From: Chlamydiae bacterium SM23_39
GTDB taxonomy: Bacteria; Chlamydiota; Chlamydiia; Chlamydiales; SM23-39
Direction: 5' to 3'
DNA: 32,148 bases
Assembly (NCBI GenBank): GCA_001303765.1
Contig: LJUH01000009.1
Span: 1 to 32,148 of the forward strand
Shown here: positions 1 to 7,084 of the stretch, one piece after another
How the letters are laid out: the number at the start of each line of letters is the position of its first letter
Numbering within the stretch: position 1 is the first letter of the stretch
Notes under the pieces: generated by a model
The model's database searches: none
What the model was told of the DNA's origin: nothing
What the model saw: the letters and a program-made list of their open reading frames with translations, nothing else
Program-made: the position numbers and the translations under genes

Positions 1-105
1 AGATAATGCATCATAATTTATGGACGAAATTGCTGAAGGTAAACTCCAAGAAAAATCTCCAAAAATCTTAAAACAAAAAAATATTGCTATAACTATTTTT
101 TTCAT
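1..105 (-). CDS. Partial secreted Asp-box propeller family protein (N-terminus only)
   Basis: Reading leftward from the ATG at 105-103 gives 35 uninterrupted codons running off the window edge. The product begins MKKIVIAIFFCFKIFGDFSW, then SLPSAISS. This closely matches the N-terminus of the complete family members at 240-1781 and 10725-12284, which share the block KIFGEFSW-x-LPS right after the hydrophobic signal segment. It is therefore the start of a fourth paralog, arranged head to tail with the next one. Only the signal peptide and first strand are visible, so nothing can be said about the rest. A promoter-like pair lies just upstream at 123-152. Confidence 0.8.
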   Translation of the reverse strand, partial: MKKIVIAIFFCFKIFGDFSWSLPSAISSINYDALS

Positions 106-122
106 AAAATAAACTTTATATA

Positions 123-152
123 ATCATAAATTTTTTTAAATTTTTATGTAAA
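123..152 (-). promoter_or_regulatory. Putative promoter of the partial propeller gene
   Basis: Read on the minus strand: TTTACA (152-147), an 18-nt A/T spacer, then TATGAT (128-123), 17 nt before the ATG at 105. The spacer is almost the same A-run/T-run as upstream of the two related genes at 1781 and 12284. The match to a sigma-70-type promoter is good, but the base composition makes chance hits common; the conservation between paralogs is the main support. Confidence 0.5.
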
Positions 153-178
153 TATTTTACTGCTCTTTATCAAAAATA

Positions 179-202
179 CTTTTTTATAAAAAATATCTTT
201 TT
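179..202. repeat. 24-bp repeat upstream of propeller genes, copy 1
   Basis: These 24 bases are identical to 1831-1854. Both copies lie upstream of a minus-strand propeller gene (74 and 50 bases before the start codon). The sequence is A/T with a single internal TATC. It probably reflects duplication of the gene with its upstream region; a regulatory role is possible but not shown. Confidence 0.6.
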
Positions 203-239
203 GAAGAATATTCAAAAAACTGATTTTTTTAAAAAAATT

Positions 240-1781
240 CTATTTCACAAATATTGTAGTTTTATCTCGTTGCTCTCCCATATAATCTTCCCAAGTTAAA
301 AAATATCTATTACCTATCTTAGCATTATGTATTGGATATTGTAACTTGGTAGTGGAACTTAGTAGTATTGTTAGATCTTTATCTTTATATAGATTGTATT
401 TCACAGCAAAAGGATTATCATTCCATTCAAGATTGCAAATTAATTCTCTTGTCAGAAAAAAATCTATATTTTCTTTAATTAAATTTGTTTTAATTCCTAT
501 TGATGAATCATACCAACTTCCTGTAACAATATTAACTAAATGATGAGACCCATCACTTCTTAAAAAAGTTAACATAACATAACCTGTTAAATTCATTGCC
601 ATATCTCCTACCCCTGCATTTTGTCCTGCTTCTGAAGCATCTAAAATCTCACTCCATGTATTCCCTTTATCCAAAGTCCATCTAACCTGTCTAATATTGT
701 TAGTTCCATTAGATCTATACCAACTGACAAAAGTATTTCCAAATTTATCAGAAGAAATAACAGTATCCCATGCACTTTGTCCTTCTTCTGAAAGATAACA
801 AGACTCACTCCAACTATTTCCATAATCTGTTGTATGCCTTTCTTGAACTATATTATTAGCTCCATCGAATATCTCCCATACAACACTCGCATATCCATTT
901 TGATCAATAGCACATCTCTGGCTGTCTAGCTGAACATAAAAACCTAACTCTGATAAGTAATAAAGACTAGAGAAATTTTCTCCAGCATCAGTGCTATGCA
1001 GTTCCACTGACTCATTATGTACACCACTTTTACAACTGCTATAAATCACAAAACCTGAATCATTCATTTTTAAATCTCCTCCAGGAGCTGCTTCAGAAAA
1101 AATAAATTCGGAAGAGAAATGCCAACTAGTAGTGTATGTTGCATAACTTCTACATAATTTAGCAAAAAATGTCTCTTGATATAGAAGAACTGCTTGATTG
1201 TTATCATTCATAACAATCTTCGCTATCTGCCGATCACCAGTAGTATCATGCACACCAATATGCCAATTCTTTCCTCCGTTATAACTAGAAGATACACGTA
1301 CCATAATGTTAGTAACACGATCATAAGCAACTAATACTTTTCCATATTTATCCATAGACATAGATAAATTATCAGCACTATCATCTAAAGAAGTACTATA
1401 GTTCCATGTTAACCCATAATCTATGGAATAATAGGCATAAAGGTTACTACCAAACATACCAGGATCTGGCTGGCAACATAATGATATCTGCCCAGAATCA
1501 TTCATAGCTAATTTAAAATATACCACATCTATTGTCTCTGAAGTTATAAAAACATTATCATTCCATGAAACACCATAATCATTAGAAATAGTTCTTTCTA
1601 TTCTTTTTTTCCCTGCATAACTTCTAAGCCATAAACAAATAACATTTCCATAATTATCCATTTTAACTTGAGGAGAAGATGCATTAGAACCTGCTGGAGA
1701 AAGTATTTTTGATGGTAACGACCAAGAAAATTCACCAAAAATTTTAAAAAAAAATAACAAACAAATAATTACTGTTCTCAT
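240..1781 (-). CDS. Secreted Asp-box (BNR/sialidase-like) beta-propeller protein with C-terminal beta domain
   Basis: The 513-residue protein starts with a signal peptide (hydrophobic residues 3-16, then FGEFSW). It then repeats a unit of one strand of the type M-x-D-x-x-G-x-x-x-x-x-W followed by an Asp box. Asp boxes are visible near residues 66 (SNDYGVSW), 119 (SIDYGLTW), 165, 263, 317 (HTTDYGNSW) and 369 (WTLDKGNTW). Such spacing is that of a six- to eight-bladed propeller. Residues about 428-513 form a separate domain also found in the 10725-12284 protein (LGIK/IGIK start, YFLTWED near the end). I see no sialidase FRIP motif or arginine triad, so a binding or adhesin role is more likely than catalysis. 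No clear ribosome site; the likely -10 box is only 12 nt from the ATG, so the leader would be very short. Confidence 0.8.
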   Translation of the reverse strand: MRTVIICLLFFFKIFGEFSWSLPSKILSPAGSNASSPQVKMDNYGNVICLWLRSYAGKKRIERTISNDYGVSWNDNVFITSETIDVVYFKLAMNDSGQISLCCQPDPGMFGSNLYAYYSIDYGLTWNYSTSLDDSADNLSMSMDKYGKVLVAYDRVTNIMVRVSSSYNGGKNWHIGVHDTTGDRQIAKIVMNDNNQAVLLYQETFFAKLCRSYATYTTSWHFSSEFIFSEAAPGGDLKMNDSGFVIYSSCKSGVHNESVELHSTDAGENFSSLYYLSELGFYVQLDSQRCAIDQNGYASVVWEIFDGANNIVQERHTTDYGNSWSESCYLSEEGQSAWDTVISSDKFGNTFVSWYRSNGTNNIRQVRWTLDKGNTWSEILDASEAGQNAGVGDMAMNLTGYVMLTFLRSDGSHHLVNIVTGSWYDSSIGIKTNLIKENIDFFLTRELICNLEWNDNPFAVKYNLYKDKDLTILLSSTTKLQYPIHNAKIGNRYFLTWEDYMGEQRDKTTIFVK

Positions 1782-1792
1782 AAATTTTTATT

Positions 1793-1821
1793 ATCATAAA
1801 AATTTTTTAATTTTTTCACAA
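1793..1821 (-). promoter_or_regulatory. Putative promoter of the 513-residue propeller gene
   Basis: On the minus strand TTGTGA (1821-1816), 17-nt A/T spacer, TATGAT (1798-1793). The -10 box is the same as in the promoter at 123-152 and the spacer is nearly the same. The start codon at 1781 is so close that the transcript would have a leader of only about five bases. Confidence 0.5.
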
Positions 1822-1830
1822 AATAAAATG

Positions 1831-1854
1831 CTTTTTTATAAAAAATATCTTTTT
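1831..1854. repeat. 24-bp repeat upstream of propeller genes, copy 2
   Basis: Identical to 179-202. This copy sits between divergent genes, so it could serve either the propeller gene (minus) or enolase (plus): it contains TATAAA at 1837-1842, spaced 16 nt after TTCACA at 1815-1820, a possible enolase promoter. Confidence 0.55.
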
Positions 1855-1882
1855 TAAAATAAAATAAAAAAAGGATTTTTTT

Positions 1883-3178
1883 ATGAAGATTTTAAATATT
1901 CATGCTATAGAAATATTAGATTCAAGGGGAGTCCCCACTTTAGAGGTAATTTTAGAAACCGAAGGCAAAAATATTCAAAGAGCAAAAGTACCTTCAGGAG
2001 CTTCTACAGGAGAACATGAAGCACTAGAATTAAGAGATAATGATGAAAAAAGATATTTTAAAAAGGGTGTTCTTAAAGCAGTCGCTAATGTTAATGGACC
2101 TATAAATAATCTATTAAAAGGAAAAAATATTTTTGATCAATATCTTTTGGATAAAATGATGATTGACTTAGATGGTACAGAAAATAAAAAAAATTTAGGT
2201 GCTAATGCTATAATAGGAACATCTATGGCTATAGTTAAAGCTGCAGCAAATGCAAAAAAAATTCCGTTATATAGATATATTCAAGAACAATTTTTTGAAG
2301 AAGAAAAAAAATTTATTTTTCCATGTCCTATGATGAATATAATAAATGGAGGAGTCCATGCAGATACTCCTTTAGATATTCAAGAATTTATAATAAGACC
2401 TATAGCTGCACCATCATTTAAAGAAGCTATACGATGGGGATCTGAAGTTTTCCATTCTTTAAAAATGCTTTTAAAAGAAAATAATCTATCAATATCTGTA
2501 GGTGATGAAGGAGGATTTGCTCCTAATATAGACTCAGATGAAAAAGCTTTAGATTTTATCTTAAAAGCTATAGAAAAAGCAGGATATAAACCTAAAAAAG
2601 AGATTTCAATAGCATTAGATGCTGCTGCCTCTTCTTTTTATGATAAAACTAAAAAAAAATATTTCGAACTAAAAAAAAAGATTTCAAAAAAACCATATAA
2701 AGAAAAAACATCAGAAGAACAACTCAAATATTTAGAAAAATTAATTTCTAATTATCCAATAGACTCAATAGAAGATGGATTAGATGAAAATGATTGGGAA
2801 GGATGGATAGAGATGACAAAAAGATTAAAAGATAAAATTCAGATTGTAGGAGATGATATCTTTGTCACAAACAAAAAATTTATAAATAAAGGAATAAAAA
2901 ATAATGTTGCTAATGCTATTATAATAAAATTAAATCAAATAGGAACTTTTTCTGAAACCATAGAAGTAATAAAAATAGCAAAAAAAAATAATTACAATGC
3001 TATAATTTCTCATAGGTCAGCAGAAACAGAAGATACTTTTATAGCAGATCTTTCTGTTGGATGTTCTTCTCGTCAAATAAAAACAGGATCTCTTTCTAGA
3101 TCTGATAGAACTTCTAAATATAACAGACTATTAGAAATTGAAGACGAGCTTAAAGAAAAAATATATTTTAAAGAATAA
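1883..3178 (+). CDS. eno: Enolase (phosphopyruvate hydratase)
   Basis: Enolase converts 2-phosphoglycerate to phosphoenolpyruvate in glycolysis in the cytoplasm. The 431-residue product has the usual length. Visible signatures are the N-terminal [17 protein letters not shown], the mobile loop [27 protein letters not shown], the catalytic Glu segment GDEGGFAPN, the metal-ligand region [11 protein letters not shown] and GDDIFVTN, the catalytic-lysine segment [20 protein letters not shown], and the C-terminal [20 protein letters not shown] replaces the usual SHRSGETEDT, a mild change. The ATG follows a weak AAAAAGGA ribosome site. The next gene, an outer-membrane protein 35 bases downstream, has its own strong ribosome site; the pair may be co-transcribed. 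In Chlamydia enolase also exists as a single-copy gene. Confidence 0.97.
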   Translation: MKILNIHAIEILDSRGVPTLEVILETEGKNIQRAKVPSGASTGEHEALELRDNDEKRYFKKGVLKAVANVNGPINNLLKGKNIFDQYLLDKMMIDLDGTENKKNLGANAIIGTSMAIVKAAANAKKIPLYRYIQEQFFEEEKKFIFPCPMMNIINGGVHADTPLDIQEFIIRPIAAPSFKEAIRWGSEVFHSLKMLLKENNLSISVGDEGGFAPNIDSDEKALDFILKAIEKAGYKPKKEISIALDAAASSFYDKTKKKYFELKKKISKKPYKEKTSEEQLKYLEKLISNYPIDSIEDGLDENDWEGWIEMTKRLKDKIQIVGDDIFVTNKKFINKGIKNNVANAIIIKLNQIGTFSETIEVIKIAKKNNYNAIISHRSAETEDTFIADLSVGCSSRQIKTGSLSRSDRTSKYNRLLEIEDELKEKIYFKE

Positions 3179-3190
3179 ATTAATAATGTA

Positions 3191-3209
3191 TCCTATCTTA
3201 AATAGGAGG
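3191..3209 (+). promoter_or_regulatory. Hairpin embedding the ribosome binding site of the porin gene
   Basis: TCCTAT (3191-3196) pairs with ATAGGA (3202-3207) across a 5-nt loop, and the right arm is part of the Shine-Dalgarno run AGGAGG (3204-3209), which sits 4 nt before the ATG at 3214. If the stem forms, it hides most of the ribosome site. The stem is only 6 bp with four A-U pairs, so it would be weak and easily melted. Confidence 0.4.
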
Positions 3210-3213
3210 TATT

Positions 3214-4224
3214 ATGCGCAGCATTTTTATAGCTATGTTATTTATTAGTTATGTTGGATATTCGCAAGAAAATGAGTCTCTTGCTATGCATATGATAAGA
3301 GAAGAAAATCAAAAAGAACCCACTATTATAAATCAAAAAAAACCAAAAATTATAAAATATCCAGATAATAGTGGAGCTATCATAAAAATAGAATTTTTAT
3401 ATTGGATGGTAAAAAATAATGCTGCAGTAGTAGCTACCAAAGAAACTGTAACAGATGATGCATCAATTTATAAAAAAGTTGAAAGAGTGAATTTTAAATT
3501 CGAACCAGGTTTTAGATTAGGGTTAGGATATAATTCAACACATGATGAATGGGATATATATGCATATTGGACATATATACATTCAAATGTATCCAAAACT
3601 TTAAACGCATCAAATGATTTTATTTTAATTCCTGTGGAGATAGATCCAGATGAGTCATTTCAAAATGAAGCATATTATTCTAAAGGTTCCTGGTTATTAA
3701 AATACAATAGATGGGATTTAGAGATGGGAAGATATTTTTATCCAGGAAAATATTTTTCACTTAGACCTAATTTTGGATTAATAGCTTTAATTATAGATCA
3801 AAAGTTTACAAATACTTCAAAAGATATAAATAATTTTGGATTTTGTTATAAAAATGATTTTTGGGGAATAGGATTAAAAGGAGGGATGCATATAGATTGT
3901 CACCTTTCTCATTCTTTCTCGATCTTCAATAATATAACAACAGCATTAGTATGGGGAAAAGAAAGCAATCCATCGGATAAATATGAGTATGAAGAAGCTG
4001 ATAAATTATTCTCGAACAAATATTCAAAAATTAAACCTCTTCTACAAATTATGTTAGGATTTGCATATGGAAAATATTTTAACAACGACAAAATATTTTT
4101 CAACATTTATACAGCATATGAAACAAATTATATATGGGATAAACTATCTTTCTCTTCAGCTCCTGAAGATAACCAAGATTTAGAATTTTCTGGAGTAACA
4201 ATAGGAACAAAGATCGAATTTTAA
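3214..4224 (+). CDS. Lpg1974-like pore-forming outer membrane protein (MOMP-like)
   Basis: The 336-residue protein has a signal peptide (MRSIFIAMLFISYVGYS, cut near QENES). After a short lysine-rich linker it shows the pattern of the Lpg1974 family of beta-barrel porins: a strand ending in EFLYWM, then FKFEPGFRLGLGYN, HDEWDIYAYWTYIHS, RWDLEMGRYFYPG, and a C-terminal strand ending in phenylalanine (TIGTKIEF), as outer-membrane barrels do. In environmental chlamydiae, proteins of this type are abundant porins, acting in place of or beside MOMP. The assignment to the family rests on motif memory. Its strong ribosome site TAGGAGGT suggests high expression. It follows enolase closely on the same strand and precedes a convergent hydrolase gene. 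Confidence 0.75.
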   Translation: MRSIFIAMLFISYVGYSQENESLAMHMIREENQKEPTIINQKKPKIIKYPDNSGAIIKIEFLYWMVKNNAAVVATKETVTDDASIYKKVERVNFKFEPGFRLGLGYNSTHDEWDIYAYWTYIHSNVSKTLNASNDFILIPVEIDPDESFQNEAYYSKGSWLLKYNRWDLEMGRYFYPGKYFSLRPNFGLIALIIDQKFTNTSKDINNFGFCYKNDFWGIGLKGGMHIDCHLSHSFSIFNNITTALVWGKESNPSDKYEYEEADKLFSNKYSKIKPLLQIMLGFAYGKYFNNDKIFFNIYTAYETNYIWDKLSFSSAPEDNQDLEFSGVTIGTKIEF

Positions 4225-4297
4225 ACAGCTTAATCTTATCATTGTATAATGTTTTAACCACAACTTGATTAGTTATATTATTTTTTATTTAAGATAA

Positions 4298-4921
4298 CTA
4301 TTCTTCATCAAAAAGATGAATTAGATTTTTACTTTTTCCAATAGTTGTTTTCTTTCCATGCCCTGGAATTACTGTAACATCATTCGGAAGTTTAAATAAC
4401 TTTTTTAAAGATTTTTGCATATCTGATGGATTAGAAAAAGGAAAATCAATCCTACCTATGCCCCCATGAAAAAGAGTATCTCCAGAAAATAAAATCTTTT
4501 CTTTTGATATATAAAAACAAACACTTCCTGGACTATGTCCTGGAGTATGAATAACCTCTATCTCTATATCTCCAACGAATAATTTCATCTTATCTTCTAT
4601 ATAAATATCGGGTTCTACAGGATCTATTTTTACCATGGAAGGCAATTTGTCATAGCCAGGTTTTTTTAAATTTTCACTATCTAACTTATGTATATAAACC
4701 AAAGCATTCGTCTTTTTCTTTATTTTAAAAACATCAGCTATATGATCCCAATGAGAATGAGTTAACAAAATAGTTTTAATAGAAAAATCTTTTTCATATT
4801 TTAAAATCTTCTCATAAGCTCCTATAGAAGGATCTATAATAGCCATCTCTTTCGTTTTTTCACATATCAAAAATATTGTATTTGTTAAAATTGGTCCTAT
4901 TGCAAATATTTTTATTTTCAT
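4298..4921 (-). CDS. Metallo-beta-lactamase-fold hydrolase (glyoxalase II-like, YcbL type)
   Basis: The 207-residue cytoplasmic protein carries the full MBL metal-binding set: THSHWDH (HxHxDH), HTPGHSPGS (third His), SGDTLFHGGIGRIDF (bridging Asp), and IPGHGKKT (last His). Length and motif order fit the short glyoxalase II-like thiolesterases such as YcbL, which act on small thioesters or S-lactoylglutathione-like compounds; the substrate cannot be read from sequence. I start it at the ATG 4921-4919. An upstream in-frame GTG at 4930 would lie inside the tRNA gene and is rejected. The ATG is 5 bases after the tRNA 3' end, so the mRNA probably arises by tRNA processing of a joint transcript and may be leaderless; there is no ribosome site. 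Confidence 0.9.
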   Translation of the reverse strand: MKIKIFAIGPILTNTIFLICEKTKEMAIIDPSIGAYEKILKYEKDFSIKTILLTHSHWDHIADVFKIKKKTNALVYIHKLDSENLKKPGYDKLPSMVKIDPVEPDIYIEDKMKLFVGDIEIEVIHTPGHSPGSVCFYISKEKILFSGDTLFHGGIGRIDFPFSNPSDMQKSLKKLFKLPNDVTVIPGHGKKTTIGKSKNLIHLFDEE

Positions 4922-4925
4922 AAAT

Positions 4926-4999
4926 TGCACCGAAGAGGACTCGAACCTCTAACCTCCTGGTCCGTAGCCAGGGACTCTATCCAATTGAGCTATCGGTGC
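4926..4999 (-). tRNA. tRNA-Arg (anticodon ACG)
   Basis: On the minus strand a full cloverleaf can be drawn. Acceptor stem GCACCGA pairs with TCGGTGC. The D arm is GCTC/GAGT with one G-U pair. The anticodon stem CCTGG/CCAGG closes the loop CTACGGA, giving anticodon ACG. The T arm AGAGG/CCTCT encloses TTCGAGT, and the discriminator base is A. The total is 74 bases with no encoded CCA, so a CCA-adding enzyme is needed (candidate at 12373-13569). ACG is read as ICG after deamination and decodes CGU/CGC/CGA. Confidence 0.97.
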
Positions 5000-5007
5000 G
5001 TTAACAA

Positions 5008-5013
5008 ATTATA
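5008..5013 (-). promoter_or_regulatory. Putative -10 box of the tRNA-Arg promoter
   Basis: A perfect TATAAT on the minus strand lies 8 nt upstream of the mature tRNA 5' end at 4999. There is no good -35 hexamer at the expected distance (only A/T runs), so the call rests on the -10 box and position. Confidence 0.4.
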
Positions 5014-5117
5014 AATCCTTATAAATATTTTTTTATACTTAAAAATTTTTAAATTCATATTATCGACAAAAATTCAATTTACAGTTAAAAAAATATTAAA
5101 AAGGAAAAAAACAATAG

Positions 5118-5705
5118 ATGTTTCCCCAAAAAAAATGTTTTATAGTTGTTGATATGCAAAATGATACCTGTCATATCGATGGAATATATAACAAAAATGG
5201 TTTAGGAATTCAAAATATTCAGTCAATCATTCCAAATATAATAGAAACAATCCATTTTTGTAAAAACAATCAAATTCCAATAATTGCTACTCAATTTACA
5301 ATTTTAGAAGATTTCAATAAAAAAGCAATTGGATTAGATGCTTTTATAGAAGTTAGACCATTTTTAAAAAATGAAGGATTTAGAGAAAATAGTTGGGGGC
5401 ATGATTTTTTAGAACAGTTACCTCAAATAGATTATAAAATAAAGAAATGGAGTATTTCAGGATTTTATCAAACAGAATTAGAAAAATATCTTAATGCTTT
5501 CGATATAAAAGAGATTATTATAGGAGGCGTAACAACTAACGAAGCTGTAGAGATGCTAGCTCGAGAAGCTATGGTAAGAAATTATAGAATAGTGACATTA
5601 ATAGATTGTGTAGCAAATTATAGTGAAGAGTTGCATAAAGCATCTCTCACAAATTTAAGTGCCTTTGGGAAAATAATAAATAGTAAAGATTGGATGCATC
5701 TTTAA
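5118..5705 (+). CDS. Isochorismatase-fold (cysteine hydrolase family) protein lacking the catalytic cysteine
   Basis: The 195-residue protein has the isochorismatase/nicotinamidase fold signatures: FIVVDMQND with catalytic-type Asp12, a lysine before WSISGF (Lys110, aligning with the K-x-x-[YS]-[AG]-F motif), and the cis-peptide loop GGVTTNEAVEMLAREA. In active members this last motif reads G-V-x-T-x-x-C-V, with Cys as nucleophile; here the position is Ala143. Two of the three catalytic-triad residues remain. The protein may be inactive, bind a ligand, or work without thiol catalysis. It opens a plus-strand run with trkA (32 bases downstream) and trkH, but a link to potassium uptake is not implied by the family. 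A weak ribosome site (AAAAAGG) sits upstream of the ATG. Confidence 0.85.
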   Translation: MFPQKKCFIVVDMQNDTCHIDGIYNKNGLGIQNIQSIIPNIIETIHFCKNNQIPIIATQFTILEDFNKKAIGLDAFIEVRPFLKNEGFRENSWGHDFLEQLPQIDYKIKKWSISGFYQTELEKYLNAFDIKEIIIGGVTTNEAVEMLAREAMVRNYRIVTLIDCVANYSEELHKASLTNLSAFGKIINSKDWMHL

Positions 5706-5737
5706 TTTTAATTTTTAAATTTGTATTATAAAAAATT

Positions 5738-7075
5738 ATGAATATCGTTATTTTAGGAGCAGGAGAAAAAGGATCTTATCTAGCAAATATTCTTTCCATA
5801 GAAAAACACAATATAACTATCATAGATAAAGACCCTAAAAAGCTAGAAAAAATATCTGAAGAATCAGATGTAGCTACCATAACTGGATATGCAGCTAGAT
5901 GGAAGATATTGGATGACTTAATAGAACATAAACCATCTCTTTTTATTGCAATAACAGGAGATGATGAAACAAATCTAGTTGCTTGTGCAATAGCTAAAAA
6001 TTTAGGATATCCTAAAACTGTTGCAAGAGTTAAAGAAATAGGATTTTTATCGAGATCTAGATTAGATTTCGGAAGATTATTTTTTGTAGATCATTTTATT
6101 GGAGCTGAAGTTTTAACAGCTTATGATATATTAAAACACGTTATGAATCCTGAAGATATATATATAGAAAATTTTGCTCACGGTATGATTCAGATGAGAA
6201 CCATAACCATTCCTGAAAATTGGAAAAAGAAAGATGTACCTTTAAATAAATTAGCCCTTCCAAAAGAGTTGATTATTAGTTTGATTAGAAGAAAAGATGA
6301 GATAATATTTCCTCATGGAGAAGATCATATCGAACCAAAAGATGAAGTTACTGTTATTGGAGAAACAGGAGAGATGAAACACCTTCACGATCTCTTTAAT
6401 TGTCCTCAAAAAAAAATTAAATCTGTAACTATAGTTGGAGGTAATTCTATAGCTCAAAGACTTGCTCATATATTAGAACGTTCTAATATAAAAACAAAAA
6501 TAATAGAAAAAGATGAAAAAAGATGCAAAGAACTTGCCGATCTTTTACCAAACTCCATAATAATAAATAAAGATGGAGCTAACATAGATTTTTTAACAGA
6601 AGAAGAAGTTTATAAATCAGATATTTTTATAAGTTGTACAAATGATGACAAAGCAAATATTTTAATCTCTCTTTTAGGTAAACAAGTAGGATGTAAAAAA
6701 CTGTTAGCTTTGATATCAGATGTATCTTTAAATCCTCTTCTCAGGGAATTAGATATCCAATTCACCATGTCAGAAAAAGTAGCTATTGCTAATAAAATTT
6801 TATCTATAATCCATGCAGAAAAAATTATCTCAATAGCTTCTTTATGTGAAAATAAAGCTAAAGTTTTAGAGATAAAGGTATCTGCAGAATCAGAGATTGC
6901 AGGTATTCCTCTTTCAGATCTTAAAGCAAGGCTACCTAAAAATCTTTTAGTTGCTGCTATAGAAAATAGGGGAAGAGTTATGATAGGTAAAGGAAATAGA
7001 ATAATATCTCCAGGAGATACAATTATTATCATATCAAGTCCGGAACATATAAATGAATTACAAGATATCTTTTAA
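5738..7075 (+). CDS. trkA: Trk potassium uptake system regulatory protein TrkA
   Basis: TrkA is the cytoplasmic NAD(H)-binding subunit that gates the TrkH channel. The 445-residue product has the classic duplicated build. The first RCK-N Rossmann domain starts MNIVILGAGEKGSYLANIL, with acidic ribose-binding IIDKD; then comes an RCK-C domain ending around residue 210. A second Rossmann domain follows (VTIVGGNSIAQRLAHIL, KIIEKD), and a second RCK-C domain ends in GDTIIIISSPEHI. Length matches full TrkA (about 450-460). No ribosome site is evident before the ATG. The trkH start is 10 bases after the stop, with a ribosome site overlapping the junction, so the two are an operon. Confidence 0.95.
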   Translation: MNIVILGAGEKGSYLANILSIEKHNITIIDKDPKKLEKISEESDVATITGYAARWKILDDLIEHKPSLFIAITGDDETNLVACAIAKNLGYPKTVARVKEIGFLSRSRLDFGRLFFVDHFIGAEVLTAYDILKHVMNPEDIYIENFAHGMIQMRTITIPENWKKKDVPLNKLALPKELIISLIRRKDEIIFPHGEDHIEPKDEVTVIGETGEMKHLHDLFNCPQKKIKSVTIVGGNSIAQRLAHILERSNIKTKIIEKDEKRCKELADLLPNSIIINKDGANIDFLTEEEVYKSDIFISCTNDDKANILISLLGKQVGCKKLLALISDVSLNPLLRELDIQFTMSEKVAIANKILSIIHAEKIISIASLCENKAKVLEIKVSAESEIAGIPLSDLKARLPKNLLVAAIENRGRVMIGKGNRIISPGDTIIIISSPEHINELQDIF

Positions 7076-7084
7076 AAGGAAAAA

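Noticed and set aside
240-1781. Propeller proteins as active sialidases
   Set aside because: Asp boxes occur in many non-enzymatic propellers; no FRIP motif, arginine triad or Tyr/Glu nucleophile pair could be identified.
4270-4300. Possible hairpin terminator between the porin and hydrolase genes
   Set aside because: Only a 7-bp A/T stem with a 17-nt loop and no U-tract; not credible as a terminator in this base composition.
4922-4930. GTG start for the MBL hydrolase at 4930
   Set aside because: It lies within the tRNA-Arg acceptor stem; the ATG at 4921 gives a normal family N-terminus.
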